DNA of 64,000 nucleotides from Mucilaginibacter gotjawali (GCF_002355435.1 NZ_AP017313.1:620001-684000), one strand, 5' to 3'; positions 35,998 to 45,992 are shown, counted from the stretch's first letter. The notes: generated by a model not told the origin, from the letters alone. Numbers and translations are program-made.

Positions 35998-37479
35998 TTA
36001 TGAGACCTTCTCCACCGCCCTTTTCAATATCTCAACCCCATCCTCCAGTTCCTTTACATTTAATGACGCAAAGCCCATGCGAATGAAATTACAATTATCA
36101 TTTTTATGGTAATACCCGCTGCCATCACTTATTGAAAGGCCCATTTCTGCTGCTTTTTGTGATATGGCTTTTGCGTTCAGCCCGTTGAGGTACTGCATCC
36201 AAACCGCAAAGCCGCCATCGGGGATATTGAAGGATACTTGTTCACCTAATTGTTCCTGCAATAAGCGGCAAAGTACATCGCGCCGTTCGTGGTATATCTT
36301 ATTGGTTTTTTTAAGGTGACGGCCGATATCGCCGTTTTTCAGCAGGTTGGCCATAGCTTCTTCCAGCAATTGTTCACCCTGCCTGTCTATCATCCGCCGC
36401 AGGCGGGTCAATTGTTCAATCAGGTTTTGCGGCGCTACTATAAAACCAACGCGGATACCCGGCGCAATGGTTTTACAAAACGAGCCGACATAAATCACGC
36501 TGCCATAATAATCGGCGCTGGCCAAAGGCAATATCGGGCTGCTGGCATAGTGGAAGTCATAATCGTAATCATCCTCCAGGATAGCGAAGCGATATTTCAT
36601 GGCCAGTTCAAGCAGTTGCATACGGCGTTCGGCGCTTAGTGTTACGCAGGTGGGCCGATGATGGTGGGGGATTACATACAATAGTTTAACTTTTTTCTTT
36701 TTGCAGATATCTTCAACGGCATTTAGATCTATTCCATGATCATCCACCGGCACAAAAGCCAGCTGTGCGCCGGTATGCTCAAAAACCTCGTTCGCCATAA
36801 AATACCCTGGATCAGGCACGATTACCGTATCATTTTTCGACAGCAGCACTTGTGCGCTCAGGTACATGGCCATTTGCACCCCTTTAGTGATCAGGATATT
36901 TTCAGGACTTACCTGCAGGCCCCGCGTTTCCGAAAGAAAACGGGCCAGCTCATTCCTTAAATTTTCCGATCCCTGTTCCGGGCCGTACATCAGGTATTTA
37001 GAAGTGAAATGATAATTCCCGAAGCGCCGGTATTCTCTTACCAGCAAGTCAACCGGCGCCAAACGCGTATCGGGGAAACCATCATTAAAAACAATATTTT
37101 GCGGGGCAGGCGCTTTAAATTGTAAGGGAAAAGGCACTTGCTGTTCGCCTACCTCGTAATAAGTAATAGCCGCTATACCATTTGTGGCAGCGTTTTGGGC
37201 GATGGATTTGGGCTGTACATCGGGCAGGTTTTTGGCCACAAAGATTCCCTTGCGCGGGTACACATCCACCCAGCTTTGGGCATACAACTCATCATAGGCG
37301 GCTACAACGGTTTTACGGTGAACTTTTAACGCTGCCGCCAATACCCGGCTGCCGGGGAGAGCCTTTTCGGGCTTTAAAATTCCGCGGCGGATATGCCCAA
37401 TAATGCTATTGGCAATTTGCAGGTATACCGGCACATTCAATTTTTTATCAACCGTAATCAGGCTTTCAATTATTGGCAT
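35998..37479 (-). CDS. MocR/PdxR-family transcriptional regulator
   Basis: A 493-residue fusion of an N-terminal GntR winged helix (PVYLQIANSIIGHIRRGILK, VHRKTVVAAYDELYAQ) and a C-terminal class I aminotransferase-like domain. The PLP lysine is K336 in GSFCKTIAPGIR. Such regulators sense PLP or amino compounds and often act on the divergent gene. Repeated TGGACTA half-sites lie in the 84-base divergent region, next to the doxX promoter. Confidence 0.93.
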   Translation of the reverse strand: MPIIESLITVDKKLNVPVYLQIANSIIGHIRRGILKPEKALPGSRVLAAALKVHRKTVVAAYDELYAQSWVDVYPRKGIFVAKNLPDVQPKSIAQNAATNGIAAITYYEVGEQQVPFPLQFKAPAPQNIVFNDGFPDTRLAPVDLLVREYRRFGNYHFTSKYLMYGPEQGSENLRNELARFLSETRGLQVSPENILITKGVQMAMYLSAQVLLSKNDTVIVPDPGYFMANEVFEHTGAQLAFVPVDDHGIDLNAVEDICKKKKVKLLYVIPHHHRPTCVTLSAERRMQLLELAMKYRFAILEDDYDYDFHYASSPILPLASADYYGSVIYVGSFCKTIAPGIRVGFIVAPQNLIEQLTRLRRMIDRQGEQLLEEAMANLLKNGDIGRHLKKTNKIYHERRDVLCRLLQEQLGEQVSFNIPDGGFAVWMQYLNGLNAKAISQKAAEMGLSISDGSGYYHKNDNCNFIRMGFASLNVKELEDGVEILKRAVEKVS

Positions 37480-37482
37480 ATC

Positions 37483-37525
37483 TGGACTACTTGATTTGTT
37501 ATTTCTGGACTATTTGTATAGTCCA
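37483..37525. promoter_or_regulatory. MocR/PdxR operator half-sites
   Basis: TGGACTA occurs at 37483-37489 and 37506-37512 (direct repeats 23 bases apart, about two helical turns) and inverted as TAGTCCA at 37519-37525. The last two form TGGACTA-N6-TAGTCCA. Direct repeats are typical of MocR binding sites. Assignment is by position. Confidence 0.7.
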
Positions 37526-37542
37526 ATTTAGGCATAATTTTG
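37513..37542 (+). promoter_or_regulatory. Promoter of the doxX-eamA-ahpD operon
   Basis: TTTG (37513-37516), an 18-base spacer and TAATTTTG (37535-37542). The -33 element lies between the arms of the inverted half-sites, so regulator binding would contact or block it. Confidence 0.7.
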
Positions 37543-37563
37543 AATTAACAAAAATAAATTACC

Positions 37564-38010
37564 ATGCAGCTGCAAAAGTCAAAGCTTCCATCCATCTACC
37601 TGCGGGCAGCTATCGGTTCAGCCTATTTATGGGAAGTTGCAGACCGTTTAGGTCTTCTGGGTGCCAACGGCAAGCCCCATGTAGGCTGGGGCGACTGGGT
37701 GCATTTTTTAGCCTACGCCCGCCAGGTAATGAGCTTTTTACCCGCAGGCATCGTGCCTGCGCTGGCAACCTTTGCCACCATCGGCGAAGCCGTATTTGGC
37801 CTGCTGCTGATCCTTGGGCTCTTCACCCGGATCGCCGCCATAGGCAGCGGTTTGCTGAGCCTGGGTTTTGCCTGCGCCATGGCAATATCTTTCGGCATAG
37901 ATTCACCATTGGGCTATTCCGTTTTTACACTCAGTGCAGCAAGCTTCCTGCTGGCAACGCTGCCTGATTATGCCTGGAGCCTGGATGCCCGGTGGCGCAG
38001 CGAACTGTGA
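37564..38010 (+). CDS. DoxX-family membrane protein
   Basis: A 148-residue protein with four predicted transmembrane helices (YLRAAIGSAYLWEVADRLG; ALATFATIGEAVFGLLLILGLF; AIGSGLLSLGFACAMAISF; SVFTLSAASFLLATLPDY). DoxX-type proteins have been linked to quinone or thiol redox chemistry, but most have no proven role. It is the first gene of a three-gene unit under the MocR-type regulator. Confidence 0.87.
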   Translation: MQLQKSKLPSIYLRAAIGSAYLWEVADRLGLLGANGKPHVGWGDWVHFLAYARQVMSFLPAGIVPALATFATIGEAVFGLLLILGLFTRIAAIGSGLLSLGFACAMAISFGIDSPLGYSVFTLSAASFLLATLPDYAWSLDARWRSEL

Positions 38011-38066
38011 GGCGCGTTTTGCAAAGAAAATAAATCAACCACTATTTCATCAAAAAAATAAAGACT

Positions 38067-39044
38067 ATGAAAACATCAGCCCAAAAGCCATCAATATTTT
38101 TAGTAGTTATTGCCTTTGCCATTGTTTACGTGGTTTGGGGCTCAACCTATTTTTTTATCCAAATGGCCATTCATGGTTTCCCGCCAATGTTGATGGGAGC
38201 GCTGCGTTTTTTTACCGCCGGGATATTGTTGCTCACCTGGTGTTATATTAAGGGCGACAAAATTTGGGCGCCTAAAAACGTCCTGAACTCCTGCATCAGC
38301 GGACTACTCACGCTGTTCATCGCTACCGGCGTAGTTATTTGGGTGGAAAAAACGTTGCCAAGCTCCATCGTGGCTATCATGGTATCAGCCAACCCCATTT
38401 GGTTCGTAGTGTTGGATAAAGCGAACCGGAAGGTTAACCTGGGCAGTAAAACCACCATAGGCGGCATTGTTTTAGGCTTTGCAGGGGTTTTGCTGCTTTT
38501 TGGCGAAGCGATCAGCAAATCGCTTGCAGGCAGCATCAGCGCTGCGCAATTATCCGGCTTGCTTTTGTTGCTCATCAGCCCTGTCGCCTGGTGCGGCGGC
38601 TCGTTATTTTCAAAAAAGAGGGGCAGTAATTCTCCTGCAAGGTTAAATACCGCCTGGCAAATGATCATAGCCGGTTTGGCCTTTATCCCGGCAGGTTTTG
38701 CGCACAACGAATATACCTCATTTCATTTCAGCCAGGTACCGCTGCAGGCCTGGGTGGCGCTCATCTACCTGATTATTTTTGGATCGATAGGGGCATTCAG
38801 CGCATATGTTTGGCTGCTATCGGTTAAGCCCGCCACACAGGTTAGTACACACTCTTATATCAACCCGGTTATTGCCGTATTGCTGGGGGTATTATTTGCT
38901 CATGAACACCTTTCCGGTTTGCAATTTTTTGGGCTGATAGTGATATTGAGCAGTGTGCTGCTGGTTAATATAAACAAGTATAAATTTAAAATGCCCCGCT
39001 TTTTTATCAAACAAAGCAAAATAGAAACTTGTCAGCATATATAA
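38067..39044 (+). CDS. EamA (DMT superfamily) transporter
   Basis: A 325-residue membrane protein with ten predicted helices in two EamA repeats (FAIVYVVWGSTYFFIQMAI; ISPVAWCGGSLFSKKRG). Drug/metabolite transporters export amino acids or related compounds. In this context (MocR-type regulator, DoxX, AhpD-like protein) the substrate might be an amine or a B6 vitamer, but this is only inference. Confidence 0.9.
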   Translation: MKTSAQKPSIFLVVIAFAIVYVVWGSTYFFIQMAIHGFPPMLMGALRFFTAGILLLTWCYIKGDKIWAPKNVLNSCISGLLTLFIATGVVIWVEKTLPSSIVAIMVSANPIWFVVLDKANRKVNLGSKTTIGGIVLGFAGVLLLFGEAISKSLAGSISAAQLSGLLLLLISPVAWCGGSLFSKKRGSNSPARLNTAWQMIIAGLAFIPAGFAHNEYTSFHFSQVPLQAWVALIYLIIFGSIGAFSAYVWLLSVKPATQVSTHSYINPVIAVLLGVLFAHEHLSGLQFFGLIVILSSVLLVNINKYKFKMPRFFIKQSKIETCQHI

Positions 39045-39081
39045 AATCAATTACAAATTAATCACCAATAATATAACAACT

Positions 39082-39522
39082 ATGAAATCGCGGATGAACA
39101 TTAACCAGGCCGAACCAAGGATCTACAAGGCAATGGCCGTGGCCGATAACCAGATAAAAGATTTTGATATCGACCCCAAATTAAAAGAGCTGATAAAAGT
39201 AAGGGTATCGCAAATCAATGGCTGCGGGTACTGTATCGACTACCATACCAAAGATTCCCTTGCACTGGGCGAAAGCTACCAGCGGCTTTTCGCACTCTCT
39301 GCCTGGTGGGAAACACCGTTTTTTACCGAAGCCGAACAGGCTGCGTTAAAACTGGCTGAAGAGGTAACTAATATCGCGCACGGTGTGTCGGATGAAACCT
39401 ATAACAATGCATTGAGACTTTTTGGTGAGAAGGGGATAGCACAGCTCGTTTTCATCACCATTACCATCAACAGCTGGAACAGGATCGCTATCCCCGTGCA
39501 CATGGTTGCGGGGGTAGATTGA
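39082..39522 (+). CDS. AhpD-like carboxymuconolactone decarboxylase family protein
   Basis: A 146-residue protein with the AhpD redox motif GCGYCIDYHTKDS: C48, C51 and H55. Such proteins act as peroxidase-coupled thiol reductants or have unknown roles. It ends the operon and is followed by a hairpin terminator. A later start at M5 (MNINQ) is possible. Confidence 0.9.
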   Translation: MKSRMNINQAEPRIYKAMAVADNQIKDFDIDPKLKELIKVRVSQINGCGYCIDYHTKDSLALGESYQRLFALSAWWETPFFTEAEQAALKLAEEVTNIAHGVSDETYNNALRLFGEKGIAQLVFITITINSWNRIAIPVHMVAGVD

Positions 39523-39549
39523 TTATTGCTTCTTTTTGATAAAGTTAAA

Positions 39550-39585
39550 AAAACAGATGGCCGAAGATGGTCATCTGTTTTCTTT
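39550..39585 (+). terminator. Rho-independent terminator after ahpD-like gene
   Basis: AAAACAGATGGCC (39550-39562) pairs with GGTCATCTGTTTT (39569-39581, one G-T pair), followed by a T-rich tract. Confidence 0.75.
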
Positions 39586-39683
39586 GTCACCGGCGAACAT
39601 GCGGGCCTATGCCGGCCATAATCCCGCCAATTTATTTTTTTATTTGTATTATACTTGGTATTTTACTGCCAGCATTTTATGGC

Positions 39684-41774
39684 ATGAAAAAACTCCCGGT
39701 GGCGCTGTTTGCTTTAACCTTACTTCCAGTATTATCATATGCACAAACGGCCGGTAAAGTCGCGGACGAAGCTTTTGTGATAACCCGGATGGTCAGCAAG
39801 TTTCATGCAGAGCCGCGTCAACTGAATGCTTCATTTTCGGCAGATGTATTTAAGGGGATGCTGGATAAAGCGGATGAGGACAGGATCTTCTTTACGCAAA
39901 ATGATATCGGCAGGCTCAATCCATACCGTGCAGTAATTGCAGATGAAATAAAAAAGCGCAATACGGCTTACCTGGATCTTTTTATCAGCATTTACCGGCA
40001 AAGGCTGCGGCAGGCTGATTCATTGGTGGAGATCATCGCGAAAAGTCCTTTTAATTTTTATGCTATTGAAAAATTAACGGTTGCCGAAGATACTTTGTTT
40101 GCAGCATCGCCGGTGGCTTTGCGGCTAAAATTATACAAGAAGCTTAAGGCAAATGCATTGGACGAACTGGATGATGACATAACGGACGACTTTAAAACCT
40201 GGCCGGCGCCTAAACAAAAAAAATATATCGACAGCGCCGGGCTGGCCGCTCAAAAAAAAGTGGTTTCGTCCCTAAAAAGGAAGATCGGCAATATCTTGCA
40301 AAATCCGTATGGCATTGAGCGCTATTTGGGCAACCTGTATTGCGAAACCATCGCGTCATGCTTCGACCCGCATACCGAATTTTTCCCGCCGCAGGAAAAG
40401 GAAAACTTTGAAAGTGAACTGGGTAAACAGCCATTCCAATTTGGCTTCCGGATGAAAGAAGATAAAAACGGTGGCGTGCTGATTGATAACCTGGAACCGG
40501 GCAGCCCGGCGTATAAAAGCGGCAAGCTGAATAAAGGCGATAAATTTATGAGCCTGCAATGGGAAGGCCGTAAAGTAGTTGACGTTTCGGATATCTCCAT
40601 GGATGACTTTATTGAACTGATCAGGCAGAGCGGTCACAATAAAGTTTTATTCACTATGAAAAAAACCGACGGATCAACAGTGCAGCTGACCCTGGAAAGA
40701 GAACAGGTTGCCGCCGGCGGAGGCGAGGATGACGGCAGGGTAAAAAGCTTTGTATTAAAGGGCAAAATTACCGTGGGTTATATTTATTTACCTGCTTTTT
40801 ACGAAGATTGGGAAAGCAATAACGAAGGCCTTAACGGCTGCGCAAATGACGTTGGCCGCGAGATCATCAAATTAAAAAAAGAAAACATAAGCGGGCTGAT
40901 TCTTGACCTGAGAAGTAACGGTGGCGGCTCGGTTGGAGAAGCTACTGAACTGGCAGGTATATTTATAGATGCAGGACCGGTTGCGCAGGTAAAAAGCAAG
41001 GATGAGAAGGTAGCAACGATTAAGGATACAGACCGTGGCACGGTGTATGACGGCCCGCTGGTGATCCTGGTAAATGGTTACAGCGCCTCTGCATCTGAAA
41101 TGGTGGCAGGTACCCTGCAGGACTATAACCGCGCTGTTATTATTGGATCGCCCACCTATGGTAAAGCTACTATGCAGGTGGTTTTGCCGATGGATACTAC
41201 GATTACCCCTGAAAATTTTTCGAAAGTGGTAACTGAGGATAATTTAAAGCTCACTGTTGGCAAACTATACCGGGTTACCGGCGCCTCGGCCCAGTTTAAA
41301 GGCGTGCAGCCAGACATTGTGTTGCCTGACATGCTTGACGCTTACATCAGCAAGGGAGCCGATGAGCCTTTTGCATTGCGCCCCGGATCAATCGCCCCCA
41401 ATAAATATTATACGCCATATGCACCGCTGCCTTTAAAAACACTGGCGCAAAGTATGCAGACCGAAATAGATACCAGCCAATTTTTTAACATGGTAAAAAA
41501 ATTGGTAGCCTTTACCAAACAACAAAAGGCGGCTAAAGATATACCGTTGAATATTAATGATTATCTGGCTTTAAGTATGGCCAATAATGCAGGCGCCACG
41601 CCGCCGGTGCCGCCGGTAAAAAAATTCATTGTACAAAGCAATGCTGATGAACAGGAAAGGCTGCAAGCCAACAGTTTGCTTAAGGAAATGAATGAAGATT
41701 TTAGTAAACGGGTGGCGGCAGATGCTTATATTAGCATTGCCTGTGACGTACTTGCAAAAATGAAAACCGAATAA
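39684..41774 (+). CDS. Carboxy-terminal processing protease (Prc/Tsp-like, S41)
   Basis: A 696-residue exported protease; ATG 39684 opens the signal peptide (MKKLPVALFALTLLPVLSYAQ), so the frame from 39567 is not used. It has a Tsp N-terminal domain, a PDZ domain (GVLIDNLEPGSPAYKSGKLNKGD), and the S41 core with the catalytic serine motif NGYSASASEMVAGT and the lysine in GSPTYGKATMQ. The C-terminal extension is typical of Prc. It degrades or trims periplasmic proteins by their C-terminus. Confidence 0.93.
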   Translation: MKKLPVALFALTLLPVLSYAQTAGKVADEAFVITRMVSKFHAEPRQLNASFSADVFKGMLDKADEDRIFFTQNDIGRLNPYRAVIADEIKKRNTAYLDLFISIYRQRLRQADSLVEIIAKSPFNFYAIEKLTVAEDTLFAASPVALRLKLYKKLKANALDELDDDITDDFKTWPAPKQKKYIDSAGLAAQKKVVSSLKRKIGNILQNPYGIERYLGNLYCETIASCFDPHTEFFPPQEKENFESELGKQPFQFGFRMKEDKNGGVLIDNLEPGSPAYKSGKLNKGDKFMSLQWEGRKVVDVSDISMDDFIELIRQSGHNKVLFTMKKTDGSTVQLTLEREQVAAGGGEDDGRVKSFVLKGKITVGYIYLPAFYEDWESNNEGLNGCANDVGREIIKLKKENISGLILDLRSNGGGSVGEATELAGIFIDAGPVAQVKSKDEKVATIKDTDRGTVYDGPLVILVNGYSASASEMVAGTLQDYNRAVIIGSPTYGKATMQVVLPMDTTITPENFSKVVTEDNLKLTVGKLYRVTGASAQFKGVQPDIVLPDMLDAYISKGADEPFALRPGSIAPNKYYTPYAPLPLKTLAQSMQTEIDTSQFFNMVKKLVAFTKQQKAAKDIPLNINDYLALSMANNAGATPPVPPVKKFIVQSNADEQERLQANSLLKEMNEDFSKRVAADAYISIACDVLAKMKTE

Positions 41775-41795
41775 CCAACAGCAATAAATAACCCC

Positions 41796-42848
41796 ATGAA
41801 AAAACGCTTTACCTGCACTTTATTATTTATAGCAATAGCACTGGGTGTAGTAAAAATCGCCAGAGCGCAAGATCCACAGGCCGACGCGGGTACTTATATG
41901 ACTGCGATAAGTACTGCCGAAACGGATATGAACAAAGCTTATATGGCCTATATCAGCGCCTCGGCGCATAGCAGCCGTAAACGAAAGATCGAGAAATTGC
42001 GGAACATTGCGGTGGATAATATTGTGATCTGCCAGAATACCATCACCAACCTGCCGCCTTATAAAGGGGATAATTCTTTGCGCCAAAGCAGCCTTAAATT
42101 TATACAATTATGCTACAAGATATTTAACGACGATTATACCCACATTGTAAATATGGACGATATTGCCGAACGCAGCTATGACGAAATGCAGGCCTACCTT
42201 TTACTGGAACAGGCCACCAATGATTCGCTGGAGATGGGCAACAAGCGGATAGCAGCTGCCGAAAAAGCTTTTGCAGCAAAGTACGGGGTAACCCTTATTT
42301 CGGAGCGGACGGAACTTGGCGATAAGATGGAAGCCACCGGCCGCGAAACCAGGTACCATGATAAAGTATACCTGTTGTTTTACAAATGCAATTGGGAAGA
42401 CAACCAGTTGACTGAAGCTGTTAATCAAAAAAATGTAACCAAAATTGAGCAGGTTCGCAGTGCACTTGGCAAATATGCCATTGAAGGCCTTAAGGTATTG
42501 GATACATTAAAGGCTTTTGACAATGACGGCTCATTGGCCAATGCCTGCCGGCAGGCGCTCAGTTTTTATAAAACCGAAGCCGACACGCAGGCGCCGAAGC
42601 TTACCGACTATTTTATGAAAGAGGAAGCCTTTAACAAACTTAAAGCCACGATGGACGCCAAAAGTGCCGACCAGCGCACCCAGCAGGACGTAGATGCTTA
42701 CAACAAGGGGGTAAATGAGATAAATGCCGCAGTAAATACTTATAACCAAACCAACCAGGACCTTAACAATGGCCGCAATGATGTGATCAATACCTGGAAC
42801 GCTACCGAAAAGCAATTTATGGATATACATACTCCGTATTATAAATAG
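41796..42848 (+). CDS. Hypothetical exported helical protein (LIC11966-like)
   Basis: A 350-residue protein with a signal peptide (ending VVKIARA or just after). The mature part is almost all alpha-helical with long amphipathic segments (YMTAISTAETDMNKAYMAY; INAAVNTYNQTNQDLNNGRN). It resembles proteins annotated as LIC11966 family surface protein; this is from memory and moderately sure. It is 21 bases after the protease gene and may be cotranscribed. Confidence 0.7.
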   Translation: MKKRFTCTLLFIAIALGVVKIARAQDPQADAGTYMTAISTAETDMNKAYMAYISASAHSSRKRKIEKLRNIAVDNIVICQNTITNLPPYKGDNSLRQSSLKFIQLCYKIFNDDYTHIVNMDDIAERSYDEMQAYLLLEQATNDSLEMGNKRIAAAEKAFAAKYGVTLISERTELGDKMEATGRETRYHDKVYLLFYKCNWEDNQLTEAVNQKNVTKIEQVRSALGKYAIEGLKVLDTLKAFDNDGSLANACRQALSFYKTEADTQAPKLTDYFMKEEAFNKLKATMDAKSADQRTQQDVDAYNKGVNEINAAVNTYNQTNQDLNNGRNDVINTWNATEKQFMDIHTPYYK

Positions 42849-42863
42849 CAGGGCTGAGTGAAG

Positions 42864-43289
42864 CTAAATGCCGATGCGGGTAGTACGGATAAATGATTTG
42901 AGCAGGTCTGTTGCTTTGTGTTGTTTTTCAGTGAGGAGGAGTTTCCTGGTTTCAGGATCTAGAAACCCCGACAAACCTGTGTTGCTAAAGCTATCCATTG
43001 CCTTAAACCCCATAGACCACTTTGGGAAATTACGATCTGTGAGTGTGCCGCTATCAATAATGGTTACACCTTTATGGCGGGGGTCGGCACTGATGCGTTC
43101 AAAAGAACATTGTACGGTTTCCTTTTCTCCCTCCAGTAATTGAATAAAATTGCCGTCGCCGTATAACAACAGGCCCGTAATACCGTCACGGGTATTGTTC
43201 CGATGGCTCACTTTTAAAAGGTCTTTCAATTCGTCACCGGTAAACCAGTTTGTGCCGGCGCTGATGTAAAGAATATAATATAAGTCCAT
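42864..43289 (-). CDS. BLUF-domain blue-light photoreceptor
   Basis: A 141-residue single-domain BLUF protein. The flavin-contact residues are all present: Y8 (LYIS), N32 (RNNTRDGITG) and Q50 (FIQLLEG), with a conserved Trp in PKWSMGF. A 40-residue helical tail follows and there is no effector domain, so it must signal by contact with a partner. No obvious partner gene is adjacent; the LytS/LytT pair is divergent, 264 bases away. Confidence 0.93.
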   Translation of the reverse strand: MDLYYILYISAGTNWFTGDELKDLLKVSHRNNTRDGITGLLLYGDGNFIQLLEGEKETVQCSFERISADPRHKGVTIIDSGTLTDRNFPKWSMGFKAMDSFSNTGLSGFLDPETRKLLLTEKQHKATDLLKSFIRTTRIGI

Positions 43290-43553
43290 GAGTTCCGGTG
43301 AATTTAGTTTGTAACTGAAGATGAGACTCCTTTTTAAAACAAAAACTGAAAATTATGCCAAATGTTTTTGTTTAAAGGGCAATTTCCGGCAGCAAACAAA
43401 TTAACGCAGCAACTGCCAAAGATGCTTATATATCCGGTTAAACAGGCTATCTTTCAAAAAATAAGCTAAATTCACAGCCTTATCTACGCAATTCACAATA
43501 CAGGAAATGATAATCCGGGAACGATTGATATTTGGGGAAGAAAACAAACCGAC

Positions 43554-45209
43554 ATGAAAAAGATCCTGCTGCTTTTAATATCAATCATTATCGTTTCAAA
43601 AGTTGCCCAAGCACAAATCAACTGGTCAACCTATTCCCAAAGCTATTCAACCGGGTTGCTGGATAAGCCCTCAAACGTTGGGATAATCGTCACTATTCCC
43701 GAAATAAATAATGCATTTTGGGATCAGCATCCTAATGAATTTTTAAAAGGAGATTTAGTTGCTGATACTTCATTTCAGCAAAACCGGCCGAAAGACTTTG
43801 TTGCCATCAATACCTTTGATGCCGCCAAAGCCCAGTTTTTCCTGCATGGGGTTGATAAAACAAACGCAGCAGACTATGAATATAGGGTGCTTGATGGTAA
43901 AAGCAAAACAATTGTACCATGGAGTACCATTATAAAATTCCCCTCAAAAGACGTGGGTGTTGTTTCAGGTATCAAAAAAATGGCCTGGCTGGGTGGTTAT
44001 TCTGCATCATTAGGGAATAGGATCATTGTTGATGTGAGAAAAAAAGGTTCGGCAAATATTCTTTCAACTGCGGTTGTTGCCTGGGTGCCCATCCGGCCTG
44101 TTTTATCAGATATTTATTCAGCAAACGAATTAAATATCTTTTTAAACAGACTTTCCCATCCCTGGTCAGGTAGTAAGTACAAAAGTCAATATCCGGTTAA
44201 GCAAATAGACAATACAACTGGATTACCTCAAAAATTTATTACCGAGCCAAGAGATAACAATCTCATATTCTATTTGACGGCTAATATTTACAAAAAAGAA
44301 CAACTGGAATATGAGTTGATAAAAAACGGGGTAATCTTTATCCCCTGGAAAGCAAATGATTTTGACAATGGCTTTGTATGGCTTACCAACCTTCAACCCG
44401 GTGAATATTCATTGAAAATGCGGTATACCGCGCAAAGGGAGCATGTAACTGAATACCCATTCCTGATTAAAACGCCCTGGTATCAATCCGGCTGGTTTCA
44501 TTTCGTCTTTATACTTTTGCTTGCTTTTTTTGGCGGTTTTTTCGTTGTTTTAATCTTGAACAGCAGACATAGGAGAAAAGCTGAAAAAGAGTTGTCCAAA
44601 AAAACAAAATTGCAGCTTGAACTAAAGGCCATATACGCACAGCTGAACCCACATTTCATTTTCAACGCATTAAGTTCAATACAGGGCCTGATCAATAAGC
44701 AGGATATAAAAGGTGCAAACAGTTATCTGTCTGATTTTGCTGGCTTGCTGCGCGAATCATTAAATAACAGCAATAAGGAACAGGTTGCATTGAAACAGGA
44801 GGTAGCTGCTTTGGAAACCTATTTAAAGCTGGAGCAGTTGCGCTTTGGGTTTAAATATAATATATCGGTAGCTGATGATATAAATGTGTACGAAACTGAA
44901 ATCCCTTCCTTATTATTGCAGCCGCTGGTTGAAAATGCCGTAAAACACGGCGTTTCGGCCCTGCAGGAAAATGGCCGGATCAGCGTGAATTTTATAAGGA
45001 AACAAAATGATATGATGGTATCGGTAACTGACAATGGCGGAGGCTTTATGGCTGCGGAAAATGAAAGCGGTTTTGGATTGAAACTAACCCGTGACAGGAT
45101 AAAACTGATGAACGACCTCGCCAACGGGCAAGCTATCGGCTTTGAAATGAAGGCAAATACGCCATCCGGAACGCTTGCCGAACTTACTTTTAAAAATTGG
45201 TTTTTATGA
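43554..45209 (+). CDS. LytS-type sensor histidine kinase
   Basis: A 551-residue kinase: signal peptide (1-20), a periplasmic beta-rich region (to about 315), one transmembrane helix (FVFILLLAFFGGFFVVLIL), a short coiled coil and the His_kinase domain with H367 in LNPHFIFNALSS. The ATPase part has LLQPLVENAVKHG and DNGGGF. It overlaps the LytTR regulator by four bases (ATGA). The ligand is unknown. Confidence 0.92.
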   Translation: MKKILLLLISIIIVSKVAQAQINWSTYSQSYSTGLLDKPSNVGIIVTIPEINNAFWDQHPNEFLKGDLVADTSFQQNRPKDFVAINTFDAAKAQFFLHGVDKTNAADYEYRVLDGKSKTIVPWSTIIKFPSKDVGVVSGIKKMAWLGGYSASLGNRIIVDVRKKGSANILSTAVVAWVPIRPVLSDIYSANELNIFLNRLSHPWSGSKYKSQYPVKQIDNTTGLPQKFITEPRDNNLIFYLTANIYKKEQLEYELIKNGVIFIPWKANDFDNGFVWLTNLQPGEYSLKMRYTAQREHVTEYPFLIKTPWYQSGWFHFVFILLLAFFGGFFVVLILNSRHRRKAEKELSKKTKLQLELKAIYAQLNPHFIFNALSSIQGLINKQDIKGANSYLSDFAGLLRESLNNSNKEQVALKQEVAALETYLKLEQLRFGFKYNISVADDINVYETEIPSLLLQPLVENAVKHGVSALQENGRISVNFIRKQNDMMVSVTDNGGGFMAAENESGFGLKLTRDRIKLMNDLANGQAIGFEMKANTPSGTLAELTFKNWFL

Positions 45210-45961
45210 GCGTTAGTGCGGTTTTGATTGATGACGAAAAGAATAACCTGGATAACCTGCAGGAATTGCTGCGCACGTATTGTCCCCGGATAAATATTTG
45301 CGCAACTGCTTTAAATGCGGAGGAAGGTAGAATCATCATCGGGAAGCATCAGCCGGATATTGTTTTCCTGGATATCCAGATGCCGCATAAAAACGGGTTC
45401 GACCTGTTAAAGGAACTGAATAATTACGATTTCGAGGTGATCTTTGTAACCGCGCATGACCAGTACGCCATCCAGGCCCTGCGTTTTGCTGCGGTAGATT
45501 ACCTGTTAAAGCCGATCAATATCAATGAGCTGCAAGCCGCAGTTGACAGGGCCATCAAAAAATGCAAATTAAAAGTACAGAACCAGCAGCTTGAAAACCT
45601 GATCAGCCTGTTAAAGAGCCAGCAAAACAGGGGGGAACAGCGCATTACCTTAACTACCCTTAAAGAAACCCGGTTTATTAAAACCAACGACATTGTGCGT
45701 TGTGAATCATCCAATAATTACAGCACGTTCTTTTTGCAGGGGGGCGAGTCATTATTGGTTTGCAAGCCGATTTATGAATATGAGGAGATTTTAAAAGATT
45801 ATAATTTTATCCGCTGCCACCAGTCGCACCTGGTGAATAAAAAATCCATTAAAAGCTGGAAGAAAGAATACGGTGATTTTTTGCTGCTCTTAAACGGTGA
45901 CGAGATCCCGGTTTCACGAAATAAAAAGGAAAGCGTAAAGAAAGCGCTGGAGAATGGGTAG
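45206..45961 (+). CDS. LytTR-family response regulator
   Basis: A 251-residue regulator from ATG 45206, which overlaps the kinase stop; the TTG at 45197 is less likely. Receiver domain with D9/D10 and phospho-acceptor D56 (VFLDIQMP), then a LytTR DNA-binding domain (RFIKTNDIVRCESSNNYS; IRCHQSHLVNKKSIKSW). It works with the upstream kinase; targets are unknown. Confidence 0.93.
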   Translation: MSVSAVLIDDEKNNLDNLQELLRTYCPRINICATALNAEEGRIIIGKHQPDIVFLDIQMPHKNGFDLLKELNNYDFEVIFVTAHDQYAIQALRFAAVDYLLKPININELQAAVDRAIKKCKLKVQNQQLENLISLLKSQQNRGEQRITLTTLKETRFIKTNDIVRCESSNNYSTFFLQGGESLLVCKPIYEYEEILKDYNFIRCHQSHLVNKKSIKSWKKEYGDFLLLLNGDEIPVSRNKKESVKKALENG

Positions 45962-45992
45962 GTGCGGTGGCAGTGGGGCGTAAAGTTTACTT

